From: Neobacillus paridis
Lineage (GTDB): Bacteria; Bacillota; Bacilli; Bacillales; Cytobacillaceae
Direction of reading: 5' to 3'
Assembly (NCBI RefSeq): GCF_016765675.1
Contig: NZ_JAESWB010000181.1
Span: forward strand, 186,001 to 250,000
DNA: 64,000 nucleotides
In this document: piece by piece, positions 39,105 through 46,996 of the stretch
Layout: each line of letters begins with the position of its first letter
How positions within the stretch are numbered: position 1 is the stretch's first letter
The notes under the pieces: generated by a model
The model's database searches: none
The model's input: only the letters and a program-made list of their open reading frames with translations
Told to the model about the DNA's origin: nothing
Position numbers and translations under genes: made by a program

Positions 39105-39827
39105 ATGAAAAATAAAATACTAGTTATTGATGATGAACCATCCATTATTACCTTGCTACAATATAACTTGGAACGTGCAGGGTTTTTAGTCATAACTGCA
39201 ATGGATGGGATGGAAGGTAAGAAACTTGCGATATCAGAAGAACCGGATATCATCGTATTGGATTTAATGCTTCCAAAACTGGATGGAATGGAAGTATGCA
39301 GGCAGCTCCGGCAAGAAAAGATCATGATTCCAATTATCATGATATCAGCCAAAGATGAAGAACTTGACAGAATTTTGGGGCTTGAGTTTGGCGCGGATGA
39401 TTATATCGTTAAACCATTTAGTCCAAGAGAGGTTGTAGCCAGAGTTAAAGCTATTTTAAGAAGGACAAAGAATCAGTTGGAAATTGCAAACAGAAATGAC
39501 ATGGATGTTCAGCAAATCAGCATTGGTGAAATTTCCATATTTCCCGATAATTTTGAAGCCTACTTCCGTGAAAATCTACTGGAATTGACATTAAAGGAAT
39601 TTGAATTGCTTCTTTATTTAGCTCAAAATAAAGGCAAAGTGCTATCCCGCGACCAATTGCTTCATGCTGTGTGGAAGAATGACTATTCCTGCGAAACTAG
39701 GATAGTGGATGTCCATATCTCCCATTTAAGAGAAAAAATTGGCGAGAAAAACAGAAAAACGGTTTATATCAAAACCTTTCGCGGAATTGGCTATAAATTA
39801 GATGATCCCAACGGTAATGACCACTAA
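39105..39827 (+). CDS. OmpR/PhoP-type response regulator without adjacent kinase
   Basis: 240 residues: receiver domain with phosphoacceptor D53 (VLDLMLP), acidic pair D9/D10 and K about 104 (VKPFSP), then a winged-helix DNA-binding domain (ELTLKEFELLLYLAQNKGKVLSR, DVHISHLREKIG, IKTFRGIGYKL). It is very like B. subtilis PhoP over the whole length. No histidine kinase follows. ATG at 39105 has GGGGGAT upstream. Divergent from pstS with the Pho box between, so it likely acts on pstS, activated by a distant PhoR. Confidence 0.85.
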   Translation: MKNKILVIDDEPSIITLLQYNLERAGFLVITAMDGMEGKKLAISEEPDIIVLDLMLPKLDGMEVCRQLRQEKIMIPIIMISAKDEELDRILGLEFGADDYIVKPFSPREVVARVKAILRRTKNQLEIANRNDMDVQQISIGEISIFPDNFEAYFRENLLELTLKEFELLLYLAQNKGKVLSRDQLLHAVWKNDYSCETRIVDVHISHLREKIGEKNRKTVYIKTFRGIGYKLDDPNGNDH

Positions 39828-39836
39828 GGAAGGCTG

Positions 39837-39900
39837 CTAAAAGAATAAGCCTCTCAGGAACTAGCTGTGCTTGTTCCGAAGGCGCTTGCGCTTTTTGTTC
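39837..39900. repeat. Dispersed intergenic repeat, copy 2 (inverted, partial)
   Basis: Inverse of the first 55 bases of the element at 9101: AGCTGTGCTTGTTCCGAAGG then CGCTTGCGCTTTT. Directly after the PhoP-like gene. Confidence 0.6.
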
Positions 39901-40054
39901 TTAAAACATGCCATTCTCGTTCGGGGAATTCTCAGGTATGGGTTGCCCCAGATCCCATAATTCCACAATTTGCTTACCATAGTGCCCCCTGTCAGGTTGC
40001 CAGCTAATTTCCCAATACGAATCCCCCCACCCTAAACGGTGAGGGGAGAAGAAG
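39901..40054 (-). other. Coding-like fragment downstream of cotD
   Basis: Minus-strand frame reading WGDSYWEISWQPDRGHYGKQ, continuing IVELWDLGQPIPENSPNENGMF to a stop at 39901. Composition looks protein-like but no start or ribosome site is convincing and the family is not recognised. A hairpin CCCCTCACC/GGGTGGGGG (about 40025-40046) lies between it and cotD. Probably the tail of a decayed gene or mobile element. Confidence 0.25.
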
Positions 40055-40372
40055 CTAGTATCCAAATGGCATTGTTGGACAACAGGGATTGACTGGAACA
40101 CCGCACATTGTATGTGTTTCACAGCATTCATTTACACATGATTCTGTGTGCGGGAAATAGTGTTGATGATTAATCATGTGTTTGTTTACTGTAGTTGTAT
40201 GAGAAGGGTGTACATGTGTTACTACTTTATTAAACAAATTTGTTTTTACATATTGTTGTGGTGGATCAAATAGTGGTGGATCGTACTGGGTAGGAAATGC
40301 TTTAGGTGGACAGTATATCGGCGGACATGGTTGTGGTGGGCATGGATAACCACCGAATCCAATATTTCTCAT
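40055..40372 (-). CDS. cotD: CotD family spore inner-coat protein
   Basis: 105 residues, rich in Pro, Cys, His and Tyr: repeated CPP/DPP segments at the N-terminus, then VVTHVHPSHTTTVNKHMINHQHYFPHT, the CotD core, and Cys-rich CVNECCETHTMCGVPVNPCCP. Assembles in the inner spore coat. Start ATG with GGAGG upstream. A sigma-K-like -10 element is 41-49 bases before it. Marks the organism as an endospore former. Confidence 0.9.
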   Translation of the reverse strand: MRNIGFGGYPCPPQPCPPIYCPPKAFPTQYDPPLFDPPQQYVKTNLFNKVVTHVHPSHTTTVNKHMINHQHYFPHTESCVNECCETHTMCGVPVNPCCPTMPFGY

Positions 40373-40412
40373 AAATAAATGACCTCCATAGGATTTTGTC
40401 TTGTTACATCAT

Positions 40413-40421
40413 TAGTCTATG
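40413..40421 (-). promoter_or_regulatory. Possible sigma-K -10 element of cotD
   Basis: CATAGACTA on the minus strand fits CATANNNTA. A matching -35 AC is not clearly placed. Confidence 0.35.
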
Positions 40422-40520
40422 TAAACCTTGTTTGTACGGACTGGTTTAGATACCTATTTTTGTAAATTAAAAAACGATAACCACAACCACCAAATTTAAT
40501 GGTTGTAGCCGAAAATTTTA

Positions 40521-40569
40521 TTGACAAAAGGTGCTATTCGGTACTACTATATAGTTGTAGCTAGTAATA
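40521..40569 (+). promoter_or_regulatory. PadR operon promoter with operator-like repeats
   Basis: TTGACA (40521-40526) and TACTAT (40545-40550), 18-base spacer. The -10 overlaps the perfect palindrome ACTATATAGT (40546-40555), and GTACTAC (40541) faces GTAATAC (about 40563). The GTAATAC half-site recurs at 41467 before the ABC genes, suggesting autoregulation by PadR. Confidence 0.55.
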
Positions 40570-40649
40570 CTGAATACCTGCCATTCAGAAAACATCCTTT
40601 ACAACGTACTTTAAACAAATAAACGGAAAATAGAAAGAGAGGTGTAAAA

Positions 40650-40991
40650 TTGGAAAATATCACAGAAATGCTGAAAGGCGTGCTTGAGGGTTGTGTTCTT
40701 GAAATCATCAGCCGTGGCGAAACTTACGGCTACGAAATCACGCAACAGCTGCGAAAACTTGGCTTCACCGATGTAGTTGAAGGCACAGTTTATACAATTA
40801 CCATGCGGCTTGAGAAAAAAAATCTAGTGAACATCGAGAAAAAGCCCTCCACAATGGGGCCGCCGCGAAAATTTTACACACTCAACGAAGCAGGCCAAGA
40901 ACAGCTTAAAATTTTTTGGGAAAAATGGGAGTTCATCTCAAGCAAGATGAATGAACTGAAAAAAATGAAACCAAAAGGAGAAGCCATATAA
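40650..40991 (+). CDS. PadR family transcriptional repressor
   Basis: 113 residues: MLKGVLEGCVLEIISRGETYGYEITQQLRKLGF and EGTVYTITMRLEKKNLVNIEKKPSTMGPPRKFYTLNEAGQEQL are the PadR winged-helix pattern. TTG start at 40650 with GAGAGG upstream. It overlaps the DUF1048 gene by one base. PadR proteins of this group repress an adjacent multidrug ABC exporter until a drug binds. Confidence 0.9.
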   Translation: MENITEMLKGVLEGCVLEIISRGETYGYEITQQLRKLGFTDVVEGTVYTITMRLEKKNLVNIEKKPSTMGPPRKFYTLNEAGQEQLKIFWEKWEFISSKMNELKKMKPKGEAI

Positions 40992-41323
40992 TGAGTATTT
41001 TGGAAAAAATTTTTGGCGATTTTAACGAAAAGAAAGCATGGCGTGAAATGGAAAAACGCGCAAAAGCCTTGCCTGAAGACTACTACAACGCCTATAAAGC
41101 GATGCAAAAGTATCTCTGGAACACTGGCGGCGTGATGGACTGGCAAGAAACAAAATTTATCTTTACCCACATCATCGAACTGCTTGAAGAAACCGCAGCA
41201 GATGGCAAGCGCGTTAAAGAAGTGACTGGCGACGACGTGGCAGCCTTCTGTGATGCTCTCGCCATTGATGCAAAATCATGGGTTGATAAGCAGCGCCAAA
41301 AACTCAACGATGCGATTAAATAA
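40991..41323 (+). CDS. DUF1048 family protein
   Basis: 110 residues, helical, charged: FGDFNEKKAWREMEKRAKALPEDYYNAYKAMQKYLW and DVAAFCDALAIDAKSWVDKQRQKLNDAI. DUF1048 genes typically follow PadR genes; function unknown. Start codon overlaps the PadR stop (ATGA), so coupled translation. Confidence 0.85.
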   Translation: MSILEKIFGDFNEKKAWREMEKRAKALPEDYYNAYKAMQKYLWNTGGVMDWQETKFIFTHIIELLEETAADGKRVKEVTGDDVAAFCDALAIDAKSWVDKQRQKLNDAIK

Positions 41324-41380
41324 TAGAACTTTGCTGAAGGAGGGAAGGGACTTTAAAAGGAATTTCAATAGATAAAACCG

Positions 41381-41436
41381 ACTGAATAGCTGGTTACAAA
41401 GAGGAATGTAACACCTTCACTATTCAGTTATATTTT
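41381..41436 (+). terminator. Nested hairpin between DUF1048 and the ABC genes
   Basis: ACTGAATAG (41381-41389) pairs with CTATTCAGT (41420-41428); inside, GGTTACA pairs with TGTAACACC-like sequence; followed by TATATTTTTAAT. Terminates or attenuates the PadR-DUF1048 message before the exporter. Confidence 0.65.
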
Positions 41437-41450
41437 TAATCCTGTAGTAA

Positions 41451-41473
41451 GTATTACAGAATATTAGTAATAC
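41451..41473 (+). promoter_or_regulatory. Second PadR-type operator before the ABC exporter
   Basis: Inverted repeat GTATTAC (41451-41457) / GTAATAC (41467-41473), 9-base spacer. Resembles the half-sites in the PadR promoter at 40541-40569. Confidence 0.5.
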
Positions 41474-41528
41474 CAAGTAGGGGAGCAAAGCAACTGGTGC
41501 TTCGCTGACTTTTAAAGGAGGAAAAAGG

Positions 41529-42290
41529 ATGAACCATGCAGCGATTTCTGTAAAAGGATTAAAAAAATCGTTTAAAGACAAGGAAGTTTTAAAAGGGGTG
41601 GATTTCGAGGTGCAGCGTGGCGAAATTTTCGCACTGCTAGGCTCAAATGGAGCAGGCAAGACGACGACGATCAACATCCTCTCGACGCTTATGAAGCCTG
41701 ATGGCGGCGAAGCAAGCATTTGCGGCTTTGACGTCCGCCGTCAACCGGATCATGTTCGCCAGAGCATCAGCCTGACAGGGCAGTTCTCGAGCTTAGACGG
41801 CATGCTCACAGGCAGGGAAAATCTGATAATGATCGCTAAGCTGCGCGGCGCTTCCAATCCCGCTCACGTCGCCGACGATCTGCTTGCAAAATTCAACCTG
41901 GTTGATGCGGCCAACCGACGGGCGGACCAATATTCCGGCGGGATGAAACGCCGGCTTGATATTGCCATGAGCCTGATTGGGAAACCAGCCGTTATTTTTC
42001 TCGATGAGCCGACGACAGGGCTTGACCCAGAAGCACGGATTGAAGTCTGGAATACCGTCAAGGAGCTTGCCGGCAGCGGCACGACCATCCTGCTGACAAC
42101 CCAGTACCTGGAAGAAGCCGAACAATTGGCGGACCGCATTGCCATCCTGCATGACGGAAAAATCATTACGACCGGGACCCTTTCCGAACTTAAAAAGATG
42201 TTCCCCCCGGCGAAAGTGGAGTATATCGAGAAGCAGCCGACATTGGAGGAAATTTTTCTTGCGATCATCGCCAAAAAGGAGGAGAAATAA
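41529..42290 (+). CDS. ABC transporter ATP-binding protein, DrrA-type
   Basis: 253 residues. Walker A GSNGAGKTT (38-46), Q-loop near 83, signature YSGGMKRRLDIA near 138, Walker B VIFLDEPTTGLDP near 158 and H-loop region near 193. The DrrA-like type drives export of drugs or lipids with the permease that follows one base after its stop. GC-richer than the neighbouring region. Ribosome site AAGGAGGAAAAAGG. Confidence 0.93.
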   Translation: MNHAAISVKGLKKSFKDKEVLKGVDFEVQRGEIFALLGSNGAGKTTTINILSTLMKPDGGEASICGFDVRRQPDHVRQSISLTGQFSSLDGMLTGRENLIMIAKLRGASNPAHVADDLLAKFNLVDAANRRADQYSGGMKRRLDIAMSLIGKPAVIFLDEPTTGLDPEARIEVWNTVKELAGSGTTILLTTQYLEEAEQLADRIAILHDGKIITTGTLSELKKMFPPAKVEYIEKQPTLEEIFLAIIAKKEEK

Positions 42291-43040
42291 ATGAGAAGCA
42301 AAACAGCTGTATTACTGGGACGTTTAATGCGCAACATTATGCGTAGCCCGGATACCATTATCACGGTGGCGATTACGCCGATTATGATGATGTTGTTATT
42401 TGTCTATGTGTTTGGCGGTGCTATCAAAACAGGAACGGACAATTATGTCAATTATTTATTGCCGGGGATCTTGCTGATGGCGATTGCATCCGGTGTTGCA
42501 TACACTTCCCTGCGGCTGTTTAATGATGTAAAGAGCGGGCTGATGGCGCGTTTCATTACCATGCCGATCAAGCGCTCGTCGATATTGTGGGCACACGTGT
42601 TGACCTCGCTTGTTTCCAATGCACTTACTGTCTTGGTGGTGATCCTTATTGCGCTCTTGATGGGCTTCCGTTCGGGCGCTGATATCCTGCATTGGTTCGC
42701 GGCAGCTGGAATACTTGGGCTATTTACGCTTGCGCTGACATGGTTGGCGGTCATTCCCGGATTGACAGCGAAGTCGATGGAAGGGGCGACAGCCTACTCA
42801 TATCCGCTGATATTCTTGCCGTTTATCAGTTCGGCCTTTGTCCCCACCGAAACGATGCCAAAAATTGTCCGTGTGTTCGCTGAGAACCAGCCCGTGACTT
42901 CCATCGTAAATGCCATTCGTGCCCTCTTGTATGGAGGGTCAATTGGCAATGGTATCTGGATCGCGCTTGCCTGGTGCGTCGGCATCATGGTTATCGCTTA
43001 CCTCTTCGCCAGTAAAGCCTTTAAGCGTCAATTAGGATAA
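42291..43040 (+). CDS. ABC-2 type transporter permease, DrrB-type
   Basis: 249 residues, six hydrophobic segments, with MRSPDTIITVAITPIMMMLLFVYVFGGAI at the N-terminus, the ABC-2 pattern of DrrB, and PLIFLPFISSAFVPTETMP near 178. Partner of the preceding ATPase. Likely efflux of a toxic compound; substrate unknown. Confidence 0.9.
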   Translation: MRSKTAVLLGRLMRNIMRSPDTIITVAITPIMMMLLFVYVFGGAIKTGTDNYVNYLLPGILLMAIASGVAYTSLRLFNDVKSGLMARFITMPIKRSSILWAHVLTSLVSNALTVLVVILIALLMGFRSGADILHWFAAAGILGLFTLALTWLAVIPGLTAKSMEGATAYSYPLIFLPFISSAFVPTETMPKIVRVFAENQPVTSIVNAIRALLYGGSIGNGIWIALAWCVGIMVIAYLFASKAFKRQLG

Positions 43041-43236
43041 GGATACCATGATAAAAATGAGTGATTGCATTCGTCAGGCGCTATGATGAACATTTCGCCT
43101 TAAATTCCGGAGACACCTCAAGGACCCCCAAAATGAGTAAGATAGGTGATGTCTCGGATCACTTATTCCAAGGTGGGGGTTGCCATACATGAATTTAAAG
43201 AACAGATGCTTTTCTTCCAAATAAAAGATAAAGGCC

Positions 43237-43275
43237 AAAAAGGTGCAAGTTTCTATTGATATTTGCATCCTTTTT
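43237..43275. terminator. Bidirectional terminator after the ABC operon
   Basis: AAAAAGGTGCAA pairs with TTGCATCCTTTTT. It ends 23 bases before the left attachment-like repeat. In the same gap CCCCC (about 43119) and GGGGG (43171) flank a larger imperfect hairpin. Confidence 0.7.
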
Positions 43276-43298
43276 GACTTTTTCCTTTTCCGGAAGAA

Positions 43299-43326
43299 AC
43301 CTCATTTACTTATGATACGGTTCACC
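43299..43326 (-). other. Left attachment-like site (att) of the rlmH island
   Basis: Minus strand reads GGTGAACCGTATCATAAGTA and on through AATGAGGT, identical over 28 bases to the end of rlmH at 51558-51585. It lies 5 bases from the M24 stop codon and has no coding role there. Confidence 0.65.
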
Positions 43327-43330
43327 GCAG

Positions 43331-44461
43331 CTACTTAGACCCTTTGATGATGACATCAGTTAGTTCTGTAGGGGCTGTTGTTAAAAATTCATACCCTCCC
43401 TTTGTCACAAGTATCGTGTCGGAGTGCCTGTAACCTCCAACTCCATCAATATAAATACCAGGTTCTATCGTGATCACCATATTTTCTTCCAAAATTTCAT
43501 CACTACCTTCTGCCACAAAAGGTGCCTCATGGTTCCCCAAGCCCACACCGTGCCCAGTCCGATGCAACAGATTTCCTCCCAATCCATTCTTTACAAGATA
43601 ATTTCTTGCCTCGGAATCAACATCTGCAGCTCTTACCCCGGCTTTCAATACATTCAATGACCTTTGTCGGGCATTCATCATGTAGTGAAATAACTCCTCC
43701 TCTTCTTTTGTTGGCTTTTCAAGGAAAAAGGTTCGCTCACATTCAGAGGCATAACCGTTTATTCTAAAATAAGCCATTGCCACGTTCGGTCCTTTCCCCA
43801 GTCGATCATCGAAGTTGGGAACACTATGCGGCATGGAACTAACGGGTGCTGGCCATACTGCCGTCAGGAGTGAAGTAGAGAGTGGATCAAATTGCTTTGT
43901 CCGCATAAGCTCGGATTGGATGCTTCCTGACAAAGCAAAAGATTCAACAACGGCAGCCCCTGTGTAAACTGATTTGAAAATCATTTCCATCGCTCTGTCC
44001 GATATTCCTGCACTCCATCTAATTTTTTCAAGTTCGTATAGACTTTTTGTTTTTCGTTGCTCAACGACTAGCTTGCTTGGAATCAGTTCCTTTGCTTTGA
44101 TTTTTAAAAATACCTCTGTTTTCACATTGTCCTCTATTCCTGTTCTTTCAAATCTTTTAATTAAATCATTCAATACCTCATACCAGTTTTCTCCCACAGG
44201 TGAAGGGTATTCCCAATAGGTGATAACCTTACAGTCTAGGATTCCTTTATACACATGTGCTTCTTCAAGTTTTGGCACCACTAATACTGGTTGTTGATTG
44301 GGAGATATAACAAGAAAAAATGGACGTTCTTCTGGCTTATAGGTAATATTTGTAAAGTACCAAATATCCTCTTCAGCCGTAATGATGTAGGAGTCCAAAG
44401 AATGTGTTTCCATTGTCTTTTGAAAGCGATCCATTCTATTTTGCAATTCATGTTTTAACAT
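43331..44461 (-). CDS. Creatinase-like M24 family protein (pita-bread fold)
   Basis: 376 residues: N-terminal creatinase_N domain (about 1-135) and C-terminal pita-bread domain (about 145-370). HRTGHGVGLGNHEAP (about 295-309) and ITIEPGIYIDG match M24, but metal ligands are altered: the first Asp position lies in AYFRINGY, the second is SECERT rather than SDxTR, and the last Glu in RIED is RHSD. This pattern resembles metal-independent creatinase or ectoine hydrolase rather than Xaa-Pro peptidase. It follows an MFS gene by 12 bases, so probably cleaves the imported compound. Confidence 0.75.
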   Translation of the reverse strand: MLKHELQNRMDRFQKTMETHSLDSYIITAEEDIWYFTNITYKPEERPFFLVISPNQQPVLVVPKLEEAHVYKGILDCKVITYWEYPSPVGENWYEVLNDLIKRFERTGIEDNVKTEVFLKIKAKELIPSKLVVEQRKTKSLYELEKIRWSAGISDRAMEMIFKSVYTGAAVVESFALSGSIQSELMRTKQFDPLSTSLLTAVWPAPVSSMPHSVPNFDDRLGKGPNVAMAYFRINGYASECERTFFLEKPTKEEEELFHYMMNARQRSLNVLKAGVRAADVDSEARNYLVKNGLGGNLLHRTGHGVGLGNHEAPFVAEGSDEILEENMVITIEPGIYIDGVGGYRHSDTILVTKGGYEFLTTAPTELTDVIIKGSK

Positions 44462-44473
44462 ATCAATTCCACC

Positions 44474-45721
44474 TCAAATTTTTTTATCAAGAGTGTTATC
44501 TTGATTAATTATTGAATTTTCATTTCGTACCAAGCGATTATTTTTAAGGGTTAGTCCCAAACCCAACGACAGGATATTTCCAAGAATCAAATAGTAAAAG
44601 GCCATTTCATACGATCCATCAAATAGTTTTATCAAAATCCCCATTACAGCAGGAGTAACAAAAGCGGCTAGATTGGCACCGGTATTTAGCAGACCGAAAG
44701 CAGATCCCATTATGGAAGAAGGGAGTGATTTCAATGGAATGGACAAGATCCCCATATAGGCAATCTGAAAAGTAAATCCGGCTAATACCTGAAATGTGAC
44801 GACCACTGCTATCGATTCAGCCGTAAACATAGCATAGATAAAGAAGGCGGAAAGAGCATTTCCAATGATGATCATTAGTCTCTCGCGATTATTAAAGACC
44901 TTATCAACCAGCCATCCTCCTGCTAAGTAGCCAAGCATAGTGGAAATAGCCGGTAGGGCTGAATAGATTCCTGTATTTAACAAATCAATTTTTCTTACAT
45001 TTATTAAATAAGAAGGTACCCAACTTATCAGACCCCACATAGCTGTATACAAGCCGAATAACGCAACTACCACTTTCCAAATGGCAGCTGTACGAAGCAA
45101 CTCTTTAATCGGTATATTCTTGTCTTGTTGATCTTTCTGTTGGCTCTTCTCTTTAACGGACGGAAGGGCAAAATAGTATATCATCGCAATACCTATTCCA
45201 ATTGCTCCAAAAAGAAAATAAACATTTCTCCAGCCAATTGAAGTAATCAGATACGCACCGGCAATGCTGGCAAAGAACGAACCCAAACCAATAGCGACAA
45301 GTAATATGGACTGAACACGAGACCTTTTTTCATTAGAAAAATGTTCACTCATTAGTTTTGTGGCTCCTCCTGGAAAGGCACCCTCACCAAGACCAAAGAT
45401 TAAACGAATAATTAGTAAGGATACAAGAGACCAAGCAAAACCGGATAATCCAGCAAATAGTGAAAAAGCAGTAATCGATATAATGATTGCTCGCTTAGAT
45501 CCAAACAAATCGGCCAGCAAACCACCGGGAAGTTGCATAAGGGTATACCCTAAATAAAAAATACTTAATATTATTCCCATAGAAGCCGCATCTAAGTGTA
45601 ATTCTTGTGCTATAGGGTGGATGGCAATGTTAATAAACATTCGGTCAAGAGAAGAAATAAACCACCCCAAGAAAAGTAATGCAATTAAAAATCTTTTATT
45701 CTCCGAAACCTTTCCTTTCAC
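44474..45721 (-). CDS. MFS transporter, anion:cation symporter type
   Basis: 415 residues, 12 membrane segments; WFISSLDRMFINIAIHPIAQELHLD near the N-terminus, LPGGLLADLFGSKR loop between segments 2 and 3, and GEGAFPGGATKLMSEHF are typical of the ACS branch (sugar acids, other organic acids). GTG start at 45721 with GGGAGG upstream. In an operon with the M24 protein, divergent from a LysR gene; substrate probably that of the M24 enzyme. Confidence 0.85.
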   Translation of the reverse strand: MKGKVSENKRFLIALLFLGWFISSLDRMFINIAIHPIAQELHLDAASMGIILSIFYLGYTLMQLPGGLLADLFGSKRAIIISITAFSLFAGLSGFAWSLVSLLIIRLIFGLGEGAFPGGATKLMSEHFSNEKRSRVQSILLVAIGLGSFFASIAGAYLITSIGWRNVYFLFGAIGIGIAMIYYFALPSVKEKSQQKDQQDKNIPIKELLRTAAIWKVVVALFGLYTAMWGLISWVPSYLINVRKIDLLNTGIYSALPAISTMLGYLAGGWLVDKVFNNRERLMIIIGNALSAFFIYAMFTAESIAVVVTFQVLAGFTFQIAYMGILSIPLKSLPSSIMGSAFGLLNTGANLAAFVTPAVMGILIKLFDGSYEMAFYYLILGNILSLGLGLTLKNNRLVRNENSIINQDNTLDKKI

Positions 45722-45848
45722 TTTCTTTCCCTCCCATTCTTTTTATTCTCTTGACTTTATTTTAAATAATCAGAATAATTAAGAGAAATACTTATAAATT
45801 GATGTATTAATACCTAATAGGTATTAATAATAAGAAGGAGGAAAGTAA

Positions 45849-46742
45849 ATGGAACTGAGACATATCCGATATTTTCTTGCTCTTGCGGAGGAATTGAATT
45901 TTGGTCGAGCCGCAGAAAGGTTACACATCGCCCAACCACCTCTTAGTAGGCAAATACAAGAGTTAGAGGAGGAAATTGGAGCCAAACTGTTTTATAGGAC
46001 AAAGCGACATGTTGAGTTGACAAATGCCGGAAAGGTGTTTCTAAACAAAGCATACCAAATCCTTGATCAAGTTGAACAAGCATGCGTTAGCACGCGATTA
46101 TCTTCTACTGGGGCAGAAGGTGAAGTAGTAATTGGGTTTAGTGGAACAGTACAGGATCTTATTCCAGTCATTCAAAAATATCATGAGCTTTATCCTCATG
46201 TTGGAATAACATTACACCAAATGAATACCGCCAATCAAATCAAAGCCTTAAATGAAAAAAGGATTGACATCGGTATTGTAGCGGCTCCAGTTAATAGTAA
46301 TAAAATTCATGTAAGGCCATTAACAAAAGTATGTTTTTTGGCTACGTTACCGGAAAAACATCCCCTTGCTAACAAACATTCCATTAACCTTCGTGATTTG
46401 GCGGACGAAACCTTTATCATGACACCTAAATCAGCAGGTGTATTGTATTACGAAACTTTTATGAGTATTTTCCAAATGGCCGGATTTGCACCAAAAATTA
46501 TGATTCAGGCCAATGACCTCCAATCTGTTTTGGCATTGGTCGCTGCTGGTATGGGGGTAGCATTGACACCTTCATCCAGTACTCCTTGCGGCGGGGTCAT
46601 ACAGCGTAAAGTGGAAGATATAAATGTATCTTTAGAAGCATCCATTGCATGGAGAAAGGATAATCACTCTGAGATATTAGACAAATTACTTAAATCCTTT
46701 TTTAATTTTTTTCATATTGAATTTGAAAATATAGTGAACTGA
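45849..46742 (+). CDS. LysR family transcriptional regulator
   Basis: 297 residues: helix-turn-helix MELRHIRYFLALAEELNFGRAAERLHIAQPPLSRQIQELE (1-40), effector domain 90-290. The N-terminus matches the BenM/CatM/CbbR-like branch. ATG with AAGGAGG upstream. Divergent from the MFS-M24 operon (127 bases between starts), so its probable regulator. Confidence 0.88.
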   Translation: MELRHIRYFLALAEELNFGRAAERLHIAQPPLSRQIQELEEEIGAKLFYRTKRHVELTNAGKVFLNKAYQILDQVEQACVSTRLSSTGAEGEVVIGFSGTVQDLIPVIQKYHELYPHVGITLHQMNTANQIKALNEKRIDIGIVAAPVNSNKIHVRPLTKVCFLATLPEKHPLANKHSINLRDLADETFIMTPKSAGVLYYETFMSIFQMAGFAPKIMIQANDLQSVLALVAAGMGVALTPSSSTPCGGVIQRKVEDINVSLEASIAWRKDNHSEILDKLLKSFFNFFHIEFENIVN

Positions 46743-46855
46743 GTGTTAATCCGTCTGGTATTAACACTCTACATCTTGACCTTGTTAAAATCGTCTCCAT
46801 CTCTTAAGGGAAATAACGATTTTAACCCAATTTACAAAATTAGTAAAAAAACCTT

Positions 46856-46876
46856 CTATTTGTGATACGGTTTAAT
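46856..46876 (-). other. Degenerate third att-like site
   Basis: Minus strand AAACCGTATCACAAATAG against AACCGTATCATAAGTAA at rlmH: AACCGTATCA is shared and the following AA.TA agrees. The change TCATAAG to TCACAAA is of the kind seen among SCC att variants. Confidence 0.45.
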
Positions 46877-46933
46877 GACTTCTAATACAACCCATTCATT
46901 TGGAAAACGTTCTTGTACCTCAATCCAACGCAT
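46856..46933 (-). pseudogene. 25-codon N-terminal gene fragment ending in an att-like site
   Basis: ATG at 46933 with GGAG upstream encodes MRWIEVQERFPNEWVVLEVI then KPYHK and a stop. It looks like the N-terminus of a small Bacillus protein family cut short. The last residues (PYHK-stop) come from the att-like sequence, as in rlmH (EPYHK-stop), as if recombination at the site replaced the rest of the gene. Confidence 0.5.
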
Positions 46934-46996
46934 CTAATCACTCCGTTCATGTATATTTGTCTTCATTTTATCATAAAACATTAAGCACTAAGTTAG

